DNA from: Planctomycetota bacterium | GTDB taxonomy: Bacteria > Planctomycetota > Planctomycetia > Planctomycetales > Planctomycetaceae | Length of the DNA stretch: 64,000 nt | Reading direction: 5' to 3' | Assembly: GCA_018242525.1 (NCBI GenBank) | Contig: JAFEBS010000042.1 | Span: 9,473 to 73,472 of the forward strand | Shown: in pieces, positions 45,422-57,699 of the stretch | How positions within the stretch are numbered: position 1 is the stretch's first letter | How the letters are laid out: each line of letters begins with the position of its first letter | Program-made: the position numbers and the translations under genes | Notes under the pieces: model-generated | The model's input: the letters and a program-made list of their open reading frames with translations, nothing else | Told to the model about the DNA's origin: nothing | The model's database searches: none

Positions 45422-48400
45422 ATGTCGATGACGATCACCCGTGAGCAATTGGAACAATGCCTTTCGAAGTCCGACAACCAGAGCGTTTGCGTTGAGCTAT
45501 TGGCAGAGGCAACAGAAGCCAATCGTCGCGCATTGGCACCGGTCGCACTGGCGTGGTACCGGACGGCCTATGCCGCCTGGATGGGGCGAAACCAGAAGCC
45601 GGAAATCACGCTCCCCTGCCCCGACGATGCCGGGTTCTTGATGAACGGAATCATGGCCGCCGTCCTGGCAACGGCGACCTGGAACGAAATGCGGAAGTTG
45701 CCGGACTGGAATTCCATCGATACCACGATCGATCCGGACGTTGCCTTCAATGTGTTGTCCGCGAGAAAGCCGGAGTGGATCGATGAATGGGCCGAGGCGT
45801 TCGTCACCCAGGATCCCAGGAACTGGCACGTCGTTCGCCGGTTGGTCCGCGCCGGCATCTGCTCGCGTTCGGACAGTGATGCCATGATCTCGGGAATGAT
45901 CGCCGGGATTGATGACGTCATTCGTCACGATTTGCGTGGGATTCGCCAGCGCCTGCTGGACGATCCCGAATTGCTGGACCATGAGATCTGGCGCCTGTTT
46001 GAAGTTCAACGCCCCAACAGCCTGAATTTTGCAGCGCGCGACGAATTCCGGCAGGGATCGCAGGCGGGATGGCTCGAATCGTTTGTACTCATGGCCAATG
46101 CGGATGAACTGCCGCGAGAGCGCCTGCTGGACTGTAGTTTGAACGCGCTGGAATGTGGATTCTCAGACTCGTTCGCCCGCTGGTTTCCCAAGTTGCACGA
46201 GGCGTTGCAGCCGAGCCTGGAAGAGCGACTGGAGTTTCTTCCCCGGTATTGGGAATTTCTGAGGAACGCGAATACCAGCACGGTGACATTCGCGTTGGAC
46301 GTTTTGCAGAAACTTGACGCCGCCGGCAAACTCGCTGACGAAGATTTGATCCATCACCTGCCAGTCATCCTCCATGACAAATCGAAGTCGCGCGCCAAAT
46401 TGGGACTCAAGCTGCTCGAACGCGTTTCCAAACGCAGTCCTCGGCTCGCCAATGACGTCGCGCTCGCCATCTGCCCGGCCTTGTCCCATGCTGCGGCCGA
46501 CGTTCAGGAGGCCGCCTGGAAGGTGATTGACCGATTAGGGACCGCACCTGCTCAAGACCTGATCGATGCCGTTCATGGAATGTCCCCGTATATCGCTGCG
46601 TCGATGCAGGAGCGAGTGCAGCAGTGGCTGAGGAGATTTGGCGACGGTTCTTCCGCAACGGACTTGGCCGGGGAAGCGGTCTCAGCGGAAGAAACGCAGA
46701 AGGTATTGGACAATTGGATACAGTGCGCGCGTGCACTGCCGCAGCATCTGGCGACTGTGGCGGGGATCCCCGCGTTGCTCGAAGCGATCGCGAATGGCAG
46801 CAGCAGCGTGCCCGCGGTCGATTTGCGGTCATGGGACTTCCCTAGGCTGGTGGATCCGATTGTCCCGATTTCATCACTGGAGGAGTTAATCGACACCTGC
46901 GCTGCCGCTCTGGAATCGATTGAGTCGGCGGATGAGGTCGAACGGATTCTGGCCGGAATCTCGCAGCTTTGCGATGTCCGGCCGGACGACTTCGATCAGC
47001 GGACCGGACCATTAAAAAAGCGGACGCTGGCCAAGTTGAAGGGACATGGCGGCACGTTTATGGGCGACTGCGTGATTGCCGATCTGAATGCCACGATCTG
47101 GGCCTGGCTGACCGGAGAAGTCAGTCATCAAGTGATCATGACTCACAATGTTCAAAATCTCTGGGGGTCAACCGCCGGTGGCGAAACATGGATCACGTTT
47201 CCTCCCGGGGATACAAGCTGGCTGCGAGATGCATTTTCACAACGCGCGTTGGCGATCGCCCGGCGGGCTGCCCGACGAGAATCCCTCAGCCTGCTGAGTG
47301 CGCCAACGCACTCCGGCGGTTGGATCGACCCTGTGACCCTCGTTGCCCGAGTCGAAGAACTGGGAGATCGCCTGAACTCCATTCCCGAATTCGATCAGGC
47401 TCTGGCGTTGCTGCGATTGGCTCCCGATCACAGAGCGGCTGCGCTCACGGCCTGGCAGGCCACCCCCGCTGTCGATCGCGACTGCGAGTTTCACCGGGCG
47501 CTCAGTCATGCACTGGGAGCCGAGCAGACGGTCGTCGGGCCGACGGTGTCCTTGTGGTGTGCCGCTGCACGTGCTCGAGGGGCCTGGACGAATGATCCCC
47601 TGGTGATGGCCCAGCATCGTGCGGCCGGTCCCGATGCCGGCCAGGCGGCCGATGTTCAATTGAAGTTCCACCCTGCGGATGAACATCCCGGCAAGATCAT
47701 CCTGACCGTGAAGCCTCAACGAGTCTCCCTGCCAGCTCGTCCGGGGCCCCCGCTGCTGCCGGCGGGCAGGCTGCGCGATGACTTCAAACTGCCGGATCGT
47801 GAATTCGCGAATCCAAATCCGATCTGGCTGCTTCATGACGGGTTGTGCCGGTTCTGGCTCTGCCCCGGTGGGCCGCTCGCCGTCCGCTGGGCTTTGACGG
47901 TCTGGCCTGCCAATCCCGATCCGCTGCTGGCACACGGATTGTTCCATCTGAAGTCGAACATTGATTGGGAGACAAAACTCTGGGCAAACCGCGTTTATCT
48001 GCAGTGCCTGCTTCCTGCGAATACACCAGTTTCTCCGCTCGCTCGACTGGTGCTGGTCGTTGGACTGGCTGCGAAAGACTCTGAGGAATCGGGGATCGCC
48101 GTGGATGTCGCGATCACCGCCATCGCGGATGGCCGATTGAATGGCCTTGATCTTGGGGAGATGCTGCGCAATGTCTTGTTGACAGGAAACTTCAAAGTCG
48201 CCCGCTGGGCGAAGGCCTTGAAAGAGATCGCTGGGCCGACCGTTCTGCACGCTCACACCGTGAGCACCGCACTGGCCCGGGTCTTTACGGGCGACACCGC
48301 CTGCGGTACTCGCGATCTCGCCCTGTTGCTGGAACTGCTCCATGAATTGACACTTCAAACCGGGCTGGGAATTCCCGCCGCCACCCGGGACTGGTTGGAA

Positions 48401-48589
48401 CGATATGTGGGGACCGGCAAGGGGGCGAAGGCGGTGAAATCGATCCTGGCAGCCAGTCCAGTGACGAAACCCGAACAGTTACGCGAACTCCATCTGGCAG
48501 CCCTGCAAGCTCGGGTGGACCGCGTCCGCAATTGGGGCCTGTTGGAAGCGGCGACGGAGCCGCAGTTCTCAAGTGAACCCATGGGATGA
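45422..48589 (+). CDS. Large helical-repeat protein, DUF6493-like (copy 1)
   Basis: 1,055 residues, cytoplasmic (no signal or membrane segment). The region ~290-400 reads as HEAT-like repeats (LLERVSKRSPRLANDVALAI, CPALSHAAADVQEAAWKVID). Conserved blocks shared with the next protein: LLDCSLNALECGFSDSFARW, EEL-type segment before LAGISQLCDVRPDDFDQRTG, HSGGWIDPVTLVARVEEL, LVLVVGLAAKDSEESGIAVD, and AITAIADGRLNGLDLGEMLR. No enzyme motif was found. The protein probably acts as a scaffold with the SWIM protein upstream. Assignment to DUF6493 is from memory of genome context and is tentative. Confidence 0.65.
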   Translation: MSMTITREQLEQCLSKSDNQSVCVELLAEATEANRRALAPVALAWYRTAYAAWMGRNQKPEITLPCPDDAGFLMNGIMAAVLATATWNEMRKLPDWNSIDTTIDPDVAFNVLSARKPEWIDEWAEAFVTQDPRNWHVVRRLVRAGICSRSDSDAMISGMIAGIDDVIRHDLRGIRQRLLDDPELLDHEIWRLFEVQRPNSLNFAARDEFRQGSQAGWLESFVLMANADELPRERLLDCSLNALECGFSDSFARWFPKLHEALQPSLEERLEFLPRYWEFLRNANTSTVTFALDVLQKLDAAGKLADEDLIHHLPVILHDKSKSRAKLGLKLLERVSKRSPRLANDVALAICPALSHAAADVQEAAWKVIDRLGTAPAQDLIDAVHGMSPYIAASMQERVQQWLRRFGDGSSATDLAGEAVSAEETQKVLDNWIQCARALPQHLATVAGIPALLEAIANGSSSVPAVDLRSWDFPRLVDPIVPISSLEELIDTCAAALESIESADEVERILAGISQLCDVRPDDFDQRTGPLKKRTLAKLKGHGGTFMGDCVIADLNATIWAWLTGEVSHQVIMTHNVQNLWGSTAGGETWITFPPGDTSWLRDAFSQRALAIARRAARRESLSLLSAPTHSGGWIDPVTLVARVEELGDRLNSIPEFDQALALLRLAPDHRAAALTAWQATPAVDRDCEFHRALSHALGAEQTVVGPTVSLWCAAARARGAWTNDPLVMAQHRAAGPDAGQAADVQLKFHPADEHPGKIILTVKPQRVSLPARPGPPLLPAGRLRDDFKLPDREFANPNPIWLLHDGLCRFWLCPGGPLAVRWALTVWPANPDPLLAHGLFHLKSNIDWETKLWANRVYLQCLLPANTPVSPLARLVLVVGLAAKDSEESGIAVDVAITAIADGRLNGLDLGEMLRNVLLTGNFKVARWAKALKEIAGPTVLHAHTVSTALARVFTGDTACGTRDLALLLELLHELTLQTGLGIPAATRDWLERYVGTGKGAKAVKSILAASPVTKPEQLRELHLAALQARVDRVRNWGLLEAATEPQFSSEPMG

Positions 48590-48595
48590 GCACCA

Positions 48596-51500
48596 ATGCC
48601 GCGCGAAAGCCAGGAACTGGAAGCGTTGATCAAACGTGGCGCCAGCCCCAAAGTCATCGAATTCTTTCAGGGCGCGACGGATGCCGAGCGGCGGTCGTTG
48701 GCTTCCATGTCAGAAAAGCTGATCAAGGCTTTGACAAAGGATCAAGATGTGGCGAAGTCTGCCGTTCCGCCGGCCCAGCAGAAGGATGCCGCGCGCCTGG
48801 CCGCGCTCGCGACCTGTTCACTCTCCACGTTAATCTCGCTCGATTGGCGCGTGCCTCTGGGCGACGCTGCGTCGATACAAGTCCTGAGTGATCGTCGCCC
48901 GGATTGGCTGCAGGAGTTTGCCGAGCGACTGCTCGAACGGGAGCCGTTTTACTGGACGGTCGCCCGGCAAATGATGAAAGCGGGCCTCGTAGCACGCCCG
49001 CAACATGAGAATTATCTGCTGGGGATGACTCATCTTTTCACGGGAGTCGGCGGATCAACCACGGATCCCACCCCCGCGAAAGGTCGAACCAGCAGCCATT
49101 GGAACATCGCGACGCACCTGCATGCGGAGCCCGACTTGCTGAATGAGATCTGGCGTTTATTTGAAATCGAGGGATTCGGCGAATTCAGCCTCGCGGCCCA
49201 CGACAAATACAGCCACACTCCCGAACGGCGATGGGATCACACACTCGTGCAATTGTCCCATCAGGGAGTCTTGCCGCGTGATCGACTGCTGGATGCCAGT
49301 CTGGACGCACTGGATCGCGGGTTCGCGCAATTCCGAGCCGGCTGGTTTTCGGCATTCCATGAACAATTACAACCGACGCTCGAAGAGCGGCAGGTTCGAT
49401 GTGAGCGGTACCTGCGATTACTGGCCAGCCCGATTTCCCCCACGATCAGCTTTGCGTTACAGGCATTGGCGATCATCGACACGGGGCACCCCATTGACAG
49501 TTCGTCCTATCTGGAATCGCTCCGTCCATTGATGCTGGCCAGTACTCGCGGAACCGTGAAGTCGGCCCTGAAGGTCCTGGATACGATCGCCAAACGGGAT
49601 TCCACGCAGCGATCGCGAGTTGCGTTGATGGCGGCCGAAGCCCTGACTCATGTCGCCACAGATGTGCAGTCCGCCGCCTTTAAGGTGATGACCGCCCATG
49701 GAAGTCCTGCGGAACAGGCGCTGTTGGAGGCGGTCAGCAACGCGAAAGAGCAAGTTGCGGCTTCCTTGCGAAAGAGCCTGCACGACTGGCTGTCGGCTAT
49801 GGAGTCTGACGTGCCTCGCGGTGCTGTTCCCAAAGTCTCAGAAGGCCGGAAGGCATTCCCGTCGGAAGACGTCGTGGGACCGGAACAGCTTGAGCAACTG
49901 GCGCAACGGATCGAAGCGATCCCGCAGCGGTGGCGGACGCTGGTTCATCTCGACGAAGCGTTCGACGCATTGCGGTCAGGGCGTTGCGAATGCACCGCCA
50001 TTGATTTCACGGGGACTGAGATTCCTCGACTTGATGCGGCCAGACGAATCCCGCCCGTCGAAACACTGGACGAATTGATCGACCTGGCGGCCCAGGTCAT
50101 CGAACAGTCCGATGATGCGGATCAGAATGAGCGGTTGCTGGAAGGGATTTCGCGCCTGTGCGATCAACGTCCGGCAGATTTCGACAAGCGGACTGGCCCC
50201 CTGCTGAAGCGGGTTTGTGATCTCAAGCAGCGACACGCTCTGATTCCATTCACCGGACACGCACCGGCGAGCGATATCGTGGGGGTGATCGCAGCCTGGT
50301 TAACAGGGACGTACGGAACCAGCCGGTTGATCCAGCATCACGGCCGTCCGACGATGGAGCATACATTTCACGGAAGCACGTACTTGTTTCCCGCGCCGAA
50401 TCTGCAGTTCCTGGGTGGAGCGATGTCGCTGCGAATGCAGCAGTTGGCAGATCGAGTTGCCCAGCAGGTGGCCTCGCGCACATTGTGTGCCCCCACCCAC
50501 GCCGGCGGTTGGGTGGATCCAATCGCCCTGGTCGAACGGGCCGCCGATCCGCATGTTTTGGCGCAGGCCTCAGATTTGGAAAAGGTCCTGGCTCTGTTGC
50601 GATTGGCTCCCGACAGGCGAGATGTTGCGTTGTCGCGGTTGCCCAGTGCGAAAGACGAATTCGTAGACGCGCTCCGCTATGCTCTGGGTGGCAAGGTCAA
50701 CAGAATTGGCCCCACCAGTTGGTTGTGGGTGGCGGCCGCCAGGGGGCGAACTCCCTTTGCCGACGACCTGCTGGTAGAACAGGCACATCCGGATCTGGGA
50801 CCGGATGCCGCGACGGCAGCGCGGCCTTCCGCGTCTGTGACTTCCAGGACATCTGGAAAGTATACGTTTCACGAACTGTCTGTCGCTGTCTTACCGATGC
50901 CGACTGCAACCGACCTTCGATTGCTGACCGTCCAGATGTGGACTGCCGGCCCCACAAATCTTGGGCCCGAATTTGTTTCGGCGACGGCGGTCGCTCAGTT
51001 GTTCCAGATCTGGCCGTTGGCACAGGAGTCGGCCTGTGCCCAGGGAGCGACAGTCTTGGGCAGAAATCTTGACTGGTCCGAGGCTGAATGGCACAACCGA
51101 GGTTACCTGACACCACTTCTCGATCCTGACTTGCCCTTGAAACCGATGGCGCTGCTGATGTTGGTACTGGGACTGGCCGCGCGCGAACCGGGTGAGAGCG
51201 GCCTGGCCACCGATGTCGCGATCAGTGCCATCAGCGATGGACGCCTGGATGGTTCCCGGTTGGGTTCCACCATGGCCAGTCTGCTTCCAACTGGACTCAT
51301 TAAGTCCGCTCGTTGGGCAAAAACATTGCAGGCTATCAGCAAGGCATCGGCGCTTCATGTCGAAGTTGTTCGTGATGCGATCTCAGGGAGCCTGCGGGGA
51401 AATCCCAAGTCAATGCCGAAGGATTTACATGCCCTGGTAGAACTGTTGAAGGAACTTGTGGCCGAATCCAGGTCGGCCGTCGATGCCGATACCCGTCTGT

Positions 51501-51673
51501 TTCTGCAACAGGTGGTGGGAACAACGAAGCTCGGCAAAGCCAGCAAAGCGATTCTGGCGGCAGTGCCAGAACTCGCCGTCGAGCGGACAAAAACAATTCA
51601 GCGACAAATCGTTGAATCTCGATTGGCAAGAGTCGAGCGCTGGTGTGAGAGGGTGCCTGGCGAACGAATTTGA
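48596..51673 (+). CDS. Large helical-repeat protein, DUF6493-like (copy 2)
   Basis: 1,025 residues, a full-length paralogue of the previous product: RLLDASLDALDRGFAQFRAG, RLLEGISRLCDQRPADFDKR (TGPLLKR), HAGGWVDPIALVERAADP, LMLVLGLAAREPGESGLATD and VAISAISDGRLDGSRLG match it block by block. HEAT-like repeats at ~300-390 (DVQSAAFKVMTAHGSPAEQ). It starts 6 bp after the stop of copy 1, so the two are cotranscribed and may form a heterodimer. Divergence is substantial, so the duplication is old and both copies are retained under selection. No catalytic motif seen. Confidence 0.65.
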   Translation: MPRESQELEALIKRGASPKVIEFFQGATDAERRSLASMSEKLIKALTKDQDVAKSAVPPAQQKDAARLAALATCSLSTLISLDWRVPLGDAASIQVLSDRRPDWLQEFAERLLEREPFYWTVARQMMKAGLVARPQHENYLLGMTHLFTGVGGSTTDPTPAKGRTSSHWNIATHLHAEPDLLNEIWRLFEIEGFGEFSLAAHDKYSHTPERRWDHTLVQLSHQGVLPRDRLLDASLDALDRGFAQFRAGWFSAFHEQLQPTLEERQVRCERYLRLLASPISPTISFALQALAIIDTGHPIDSSSYLESLRPLMLASTRGTVKSALKVLDTIAKRDSTQRSRVALMAAEALTHVATDVQSAAFKVMTAHGSPAEQALLEAVSNAKEQVAASLRKSLHDWLSAMESDVPRGAVPKVSEGRKAFPSEDVVGPEQLEQLAQRIEAIPQRWRTLVHLDEAFDALRSGRCECTAIDFTGTEIPRLDAARRIPPVETLDELIDLAAQVIEQSDDADQNERLLEGISRLCDQRPADFDKRTGPLLKRVCDLKQRHALIPFTGHAPASDIVGVIAAWLTGTYGTSRLIQHHGRPTMEHTFHGSTYLFPAPNLQFLGGAMSLRMQQLADRVAQQVASRTLCAPTHAGGWVDPIALVERAADPHVLAQASDLEKVLALLRLAPDRRDVALSRLPSAKDEFVDALRYALGGKVNRIGPTSWLWVAAARGRTPFADDLLVEQAHPDLGPDAATAARPSASVTSRTSGKYTFHELSVAVLPMPTATDLRLLTVQMWTAGPTNLGPEFVSATAVAQLFQIWPLAQESACAQGATVLGRNLDWSEAEWHNRGYLTPLLDPDLPLKPMALLMLVLGLAAREPGESGLATDVAISAISDGRLDGSRLGSTMASLLPTGLIKSARWAKTLQAISKASALHVEVVRDAISGSLRGNPKSMPKDLHALVELLKELVAESRSAVDADTRLFLQQVVGTTKLGKASKAILAAVPELAVERTKTIQRQIVESRLARVERWCERVPGERI

Positions 51674-51858
51674 GCGGACCGACTCTGTCCGCTTCACTCG
51701 ACTTGACCTTCACCTACAATGGGACAATTCGGGATTCCCGTCAAATGCGGATTGCCACGATCATGGCTGACGTGGATGTAATCAACACTGGATTCGCGAA
51801 GCGGGCATAGCCTGTTTTGGACGAACTCCAGGAGTATCTCTCTCAGATCGGAGGCCAC

Positions 51859-52224
51859 ATGTCTTTTGTATTGTCGGAAAAGCTGGATGGTAAACTGATC
51901 GAAGTCCAAGTGACCGGGAAACTGACCAAGGAGGCGTATGAAGAATTTGTGCCCATCACTGAAGCGGCCATACAGAAGTACGGAAAAGTTCGCATCCTGT
52001 TCATCATGCACGACTTTCATGGCTGGGATGCCGGGGCGGTGTGGGAAGATCTGAAGTTCGATCTGAAACATTTCACCCACATTGAACGTCTGGCGATCGT
52101 GGGAGAAACCAAGTGGGAACACGGGATGGCCATCTTCTGCCGTCCGTTTACGACTGCCAAAATGAAGTATTTTGACCGCACGAATCTGGAGCAGGCACGG
52201 GCCTGGATCCAGGACGACGCGTGA
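51859..52224 (+). CDS. STAS/SpoIIAA-like domain protein
   Basis: 121 residues. FVLSEKLDGKLIEVQVTGKL, then TKEAYEEFVPITEAAIQ, VRILFIMHDFHGWDAGAVWE, RLAIVGETKWEHGMAIFCRP (FTTAKMKYFDRTNLEQA) are the pattern of the SpoIIAA-like (Pfam PF11964) family, a STAS-fold domain related to lipid-binding SEC14 proteins. The usual role is unknown; a small-molecule or lipid-binding regulator is plausible. ATG 51859 has GGAGG at 51850-51854; the frame from 51817 is rejected. It is followed by a receiver-domain gene. Confidence 0.82.
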   Translation: MSFVLSEKLDGKLIEVQVTGKLTKEAYEEFVPITEAAIQKYGKVRILFIMHDFHGWDAGAVWEDLKFDLKHFTHIERLAIVGETKWEHGMAIFCRPFTTAKMKYFDRTNLEQARAWIQDDA

Positions 52225-52253
52225 CATTCAACGATGGTTGGAGGGCTTCTCGA

Positions 52254-52625
52254 ATGGCTGGGAATCTGCTGATCGCGAATCCGGACAGCTTTACGACTGA
52301 TCGGATGCGACAGTACTTCGTCAAGCGGGGTTATCGGGTGGATTGCGCCAACGACGGATTGCAATGCTGGGAGAAACTCCGTCGAATGTCTCCGTCCATC
52401 TTGATCCTTGATGCAAATCTTCCCTGGGGCGGTGGTGACGGGGTGCTGGCTTGCATGCGCTCGTATCCGGTCTTTTCACGGATACCCGTGATTCTGGTCA
52501 CAGATCCGCTTTCCCGAATGCATAACGTCAGCGACCCTGTCGTCCGCTGTCTCCAGCGTCCGTTCGAGATGAAGAGACTGTTCGACGAAGTCGCCCTACT
52601 GCTGTCGACCAGATCGGGAGTTTAA
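52254..52625 (+). CDS. Degenerate response-regulator receiver domain protein
   Basis: 123 residues, a stand-alone REC fold with no output domain: LLIANPDSFTTDRMRQYFVK, then RGYRVDCANDG; phospho-acceptor strand SILILDANLPWGGGDGVL; PVILVTDPLS; and VVRCLQRPFEMKRLF. The acidic pair after beta-1 is reduced (NPD) and the conserved Lys before Pro is Arg, so phosphorylation chemistry may be altered. ATG 52254 has GGAGGG 8 nt upstream; a GTG at 52221 overlaps the previous stop (GTGA) and is the alternative. It is adjacent to and downstream of the STAS-like gene and upstream of the ammonium-sensor kinase region. Confidence 0.75.
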   Translation: MAGNLLIANPDSFTTDRMRQYFVKRGYRVDCANDGLQCWEKLRRMSPSILILDANLPWGGGDGVLACMRSYPVFSRIPVILVTDPLSRMHNVSDPVVRCLQRPFEMKRLFDEVALLLSTRSGV

Positions 52626-52846
52626 ACGGATTTCTGTCAGCCTCGGCAGTCTTCGGAACGAGTCAGAATTGCTGACCGCAGACGAGTGGCAGGAGCGACA
52701 TAACGAAACTGGTGCGAGACGACGACCATGGAATTCGCGGCCACAGCGAGACATTCCGAATTCAAGGGAATCGCCTCGACGATTTGCACGATGGAATTCG
52801 GTCGTTATGATGCGGTCCCTGTCTCCACTCTTCGAGGAAAACCGCG

Positions 52847-53344
52847 ATGTCGCAGAACCGTGATGATGACGAGGACAATCCGTATTCTCCCCCCGAATCC
52901 GATCTGGATGGTTCCGGCTCCCGACGCAAGAAATCTCCCATTGAGCGGGTCAAGGGAAAGGTCATGGCCCCTGCGATTGCGCTGGTCATTGTCGGGTCAC
53001 TTGGCCTGATGATGTCGATTGTAAATGTGGTGCTCGCGGTTTTCAGCGGTCCGGCGATCGTGGATCCGAATGCCCCGGAATTCCTGCGGAACATTCAACA
53101 GGCGTCTGTCGGCCCGCTCGCCATTGTTGTCCAGGCGGCATTCGTTGTGTTCAACGGCGTCATCATCGGTGGCGGCGTCCAGATGATGCGGTTCCAATCG
53201 CGCGTCTTCGCGATCGTCGCGTCTGTATTTGCGATCGTGAATGTCGGTACCTGTTGCTGTGTGCTGGGGGCACCGGTCGGCATCTGGTGCTTGATCGTGC
53301 TATTGAGCCAGGACGTCATCCGGGCATTCGAGTCGGCCGCATGA
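52847..53344 (+). CDS. Small membrane protein with NPYSPP N-terminus
   Basis: 165 residues. Acidic N-terminus containing NPYSPPESDLDGSG, a motif shared by many planctomycete membrane proteins; then three or four membrane helices: ~40-68 (APAIALVIVGSLGLMMSIVN), ~88-110 (LAIVVQAAFVVFNGVIIGGG), and ~118-150 (VFAIVASVFAIVNVGTCCCV, then LGAPVGIWCLIVLL). GAGGA at 52834-52838 precedes ATG 52847. Function unknown; single gene. Confidence 0.78.
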   Translation: MSQNRDDDEDNPYSPPESDLDGSGSRRKKSPIERVKGKVMAPAIALVIVGSLGLMMSIVNVVLAVFSGPAIVDPNAPEFLRNIQQASVGPLAIVVQAAFVVFNGVIIGGGVQMMRFQSRVFAIVASVFAIVNVGTCCCVLGAPVGIWCLIVLLSQDVIRAFESAA

Positions 53345-53646
53345 TTCGTCATGAGTGAACTGGCGCGTCGGGCTAGTGTTTGTCTTGGCACACTGCCGGG
53401 ATGATTCACCACGGATGGCCCTGAAGGACAAATCGCCTCAAAACCGCACCTGTGCGTCGAAAATCCGGGAATTCGCGAAAATGTTGCCAAAACGCCACGC
53501 GACGTGGTTTTCTTGAGCTAGGCTCGGGGTGGGAAGCAGGTGCTTACCCGCGCTCGCCGTGTGCTCCGTCGAAGCGTTCTACCACCAAACTCGATTCGTG
53601 CGAAGCAGTTCGTGCGACGAGCGGCCTTTGAACGTGGAGCATACCC
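53345..53646. repeat. Intergenic region with a shared 16-bp repeat
   Basis: The only recognisable element is gcgcgtcgggctagtg at 53363-53378, the exact inverse of 19337-19352. The remainder holds nothing I recognise; the promoter of the ammonium-sensor kinase must lie near the right end. Confidence 0.5.
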
Positions 53647-57432
<3,786 letters not shown>

Positions 57433-57434
57433 AA

Positions 57435-57594
57435 GAAACGGGGAAGCACTTGGGACGCGTCCAAGATTACTCCCGATAGCTGGCCCAGGAATTGGCGGAC
57501 ATGCCCAAGTTCGCGGACCGCGTTGACGACGAATTTGTCCATTTGGTGTACCAGACCAGTCCCCTGCACGACATCGGCAAAGTCGGCAGAATTG
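57435..57594 (+). pseudogene. HD-GYP phosphodiesterase fragment with in-frame stop
   Basis: Directly after the kinase stop, in another frame, the sequence reads ETGKHLGRVQDYSR, then TAG (57477-57479), LAQELADMPKFADRVDDEFV, HLVYQTSPLHDIGKVG. The ETGKHL...RV..Y, then SPLHDIGKVG, is the core of HD-GYP domains of c-di-GMP-degrading response regulators (the HD pair is in LHDIGK). It lacks a start, has an internal stop, and after 57594 the frame becomes unrelated until TGA 57636-57638. The rest of the domain, including GYP, is missing. A decayed relic, probably left by a deletion. Confidence 0.75.
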
Positions 57595-57699
57595 TCTGTC
57601 CAATTTGCTGGCGCTTCGGGCCCAGGCGGAATAAATGACGGCCACGGATCAAACACGGATGTCACACGGAAAAGACCAACTCCACCGGCTGACAATAAC
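57595..57699. other. Short non-coding remainder with degenerate repeats
   Basis: Contains ccacggatcaaacacggatg, then tcacacgg, a degenerate direct repeat of (a)cacggat units, between the HD-GYP relic and the convergent Tat-exported gene. No gene seen. Confidence 0.45.

Noticed and set aside
47237-48358. 373-codon minus-strand frame inside the first giant repeat protein
   Set aside because: The plus-strand frame has paralogue support over the same stretch; the antisense one has none.
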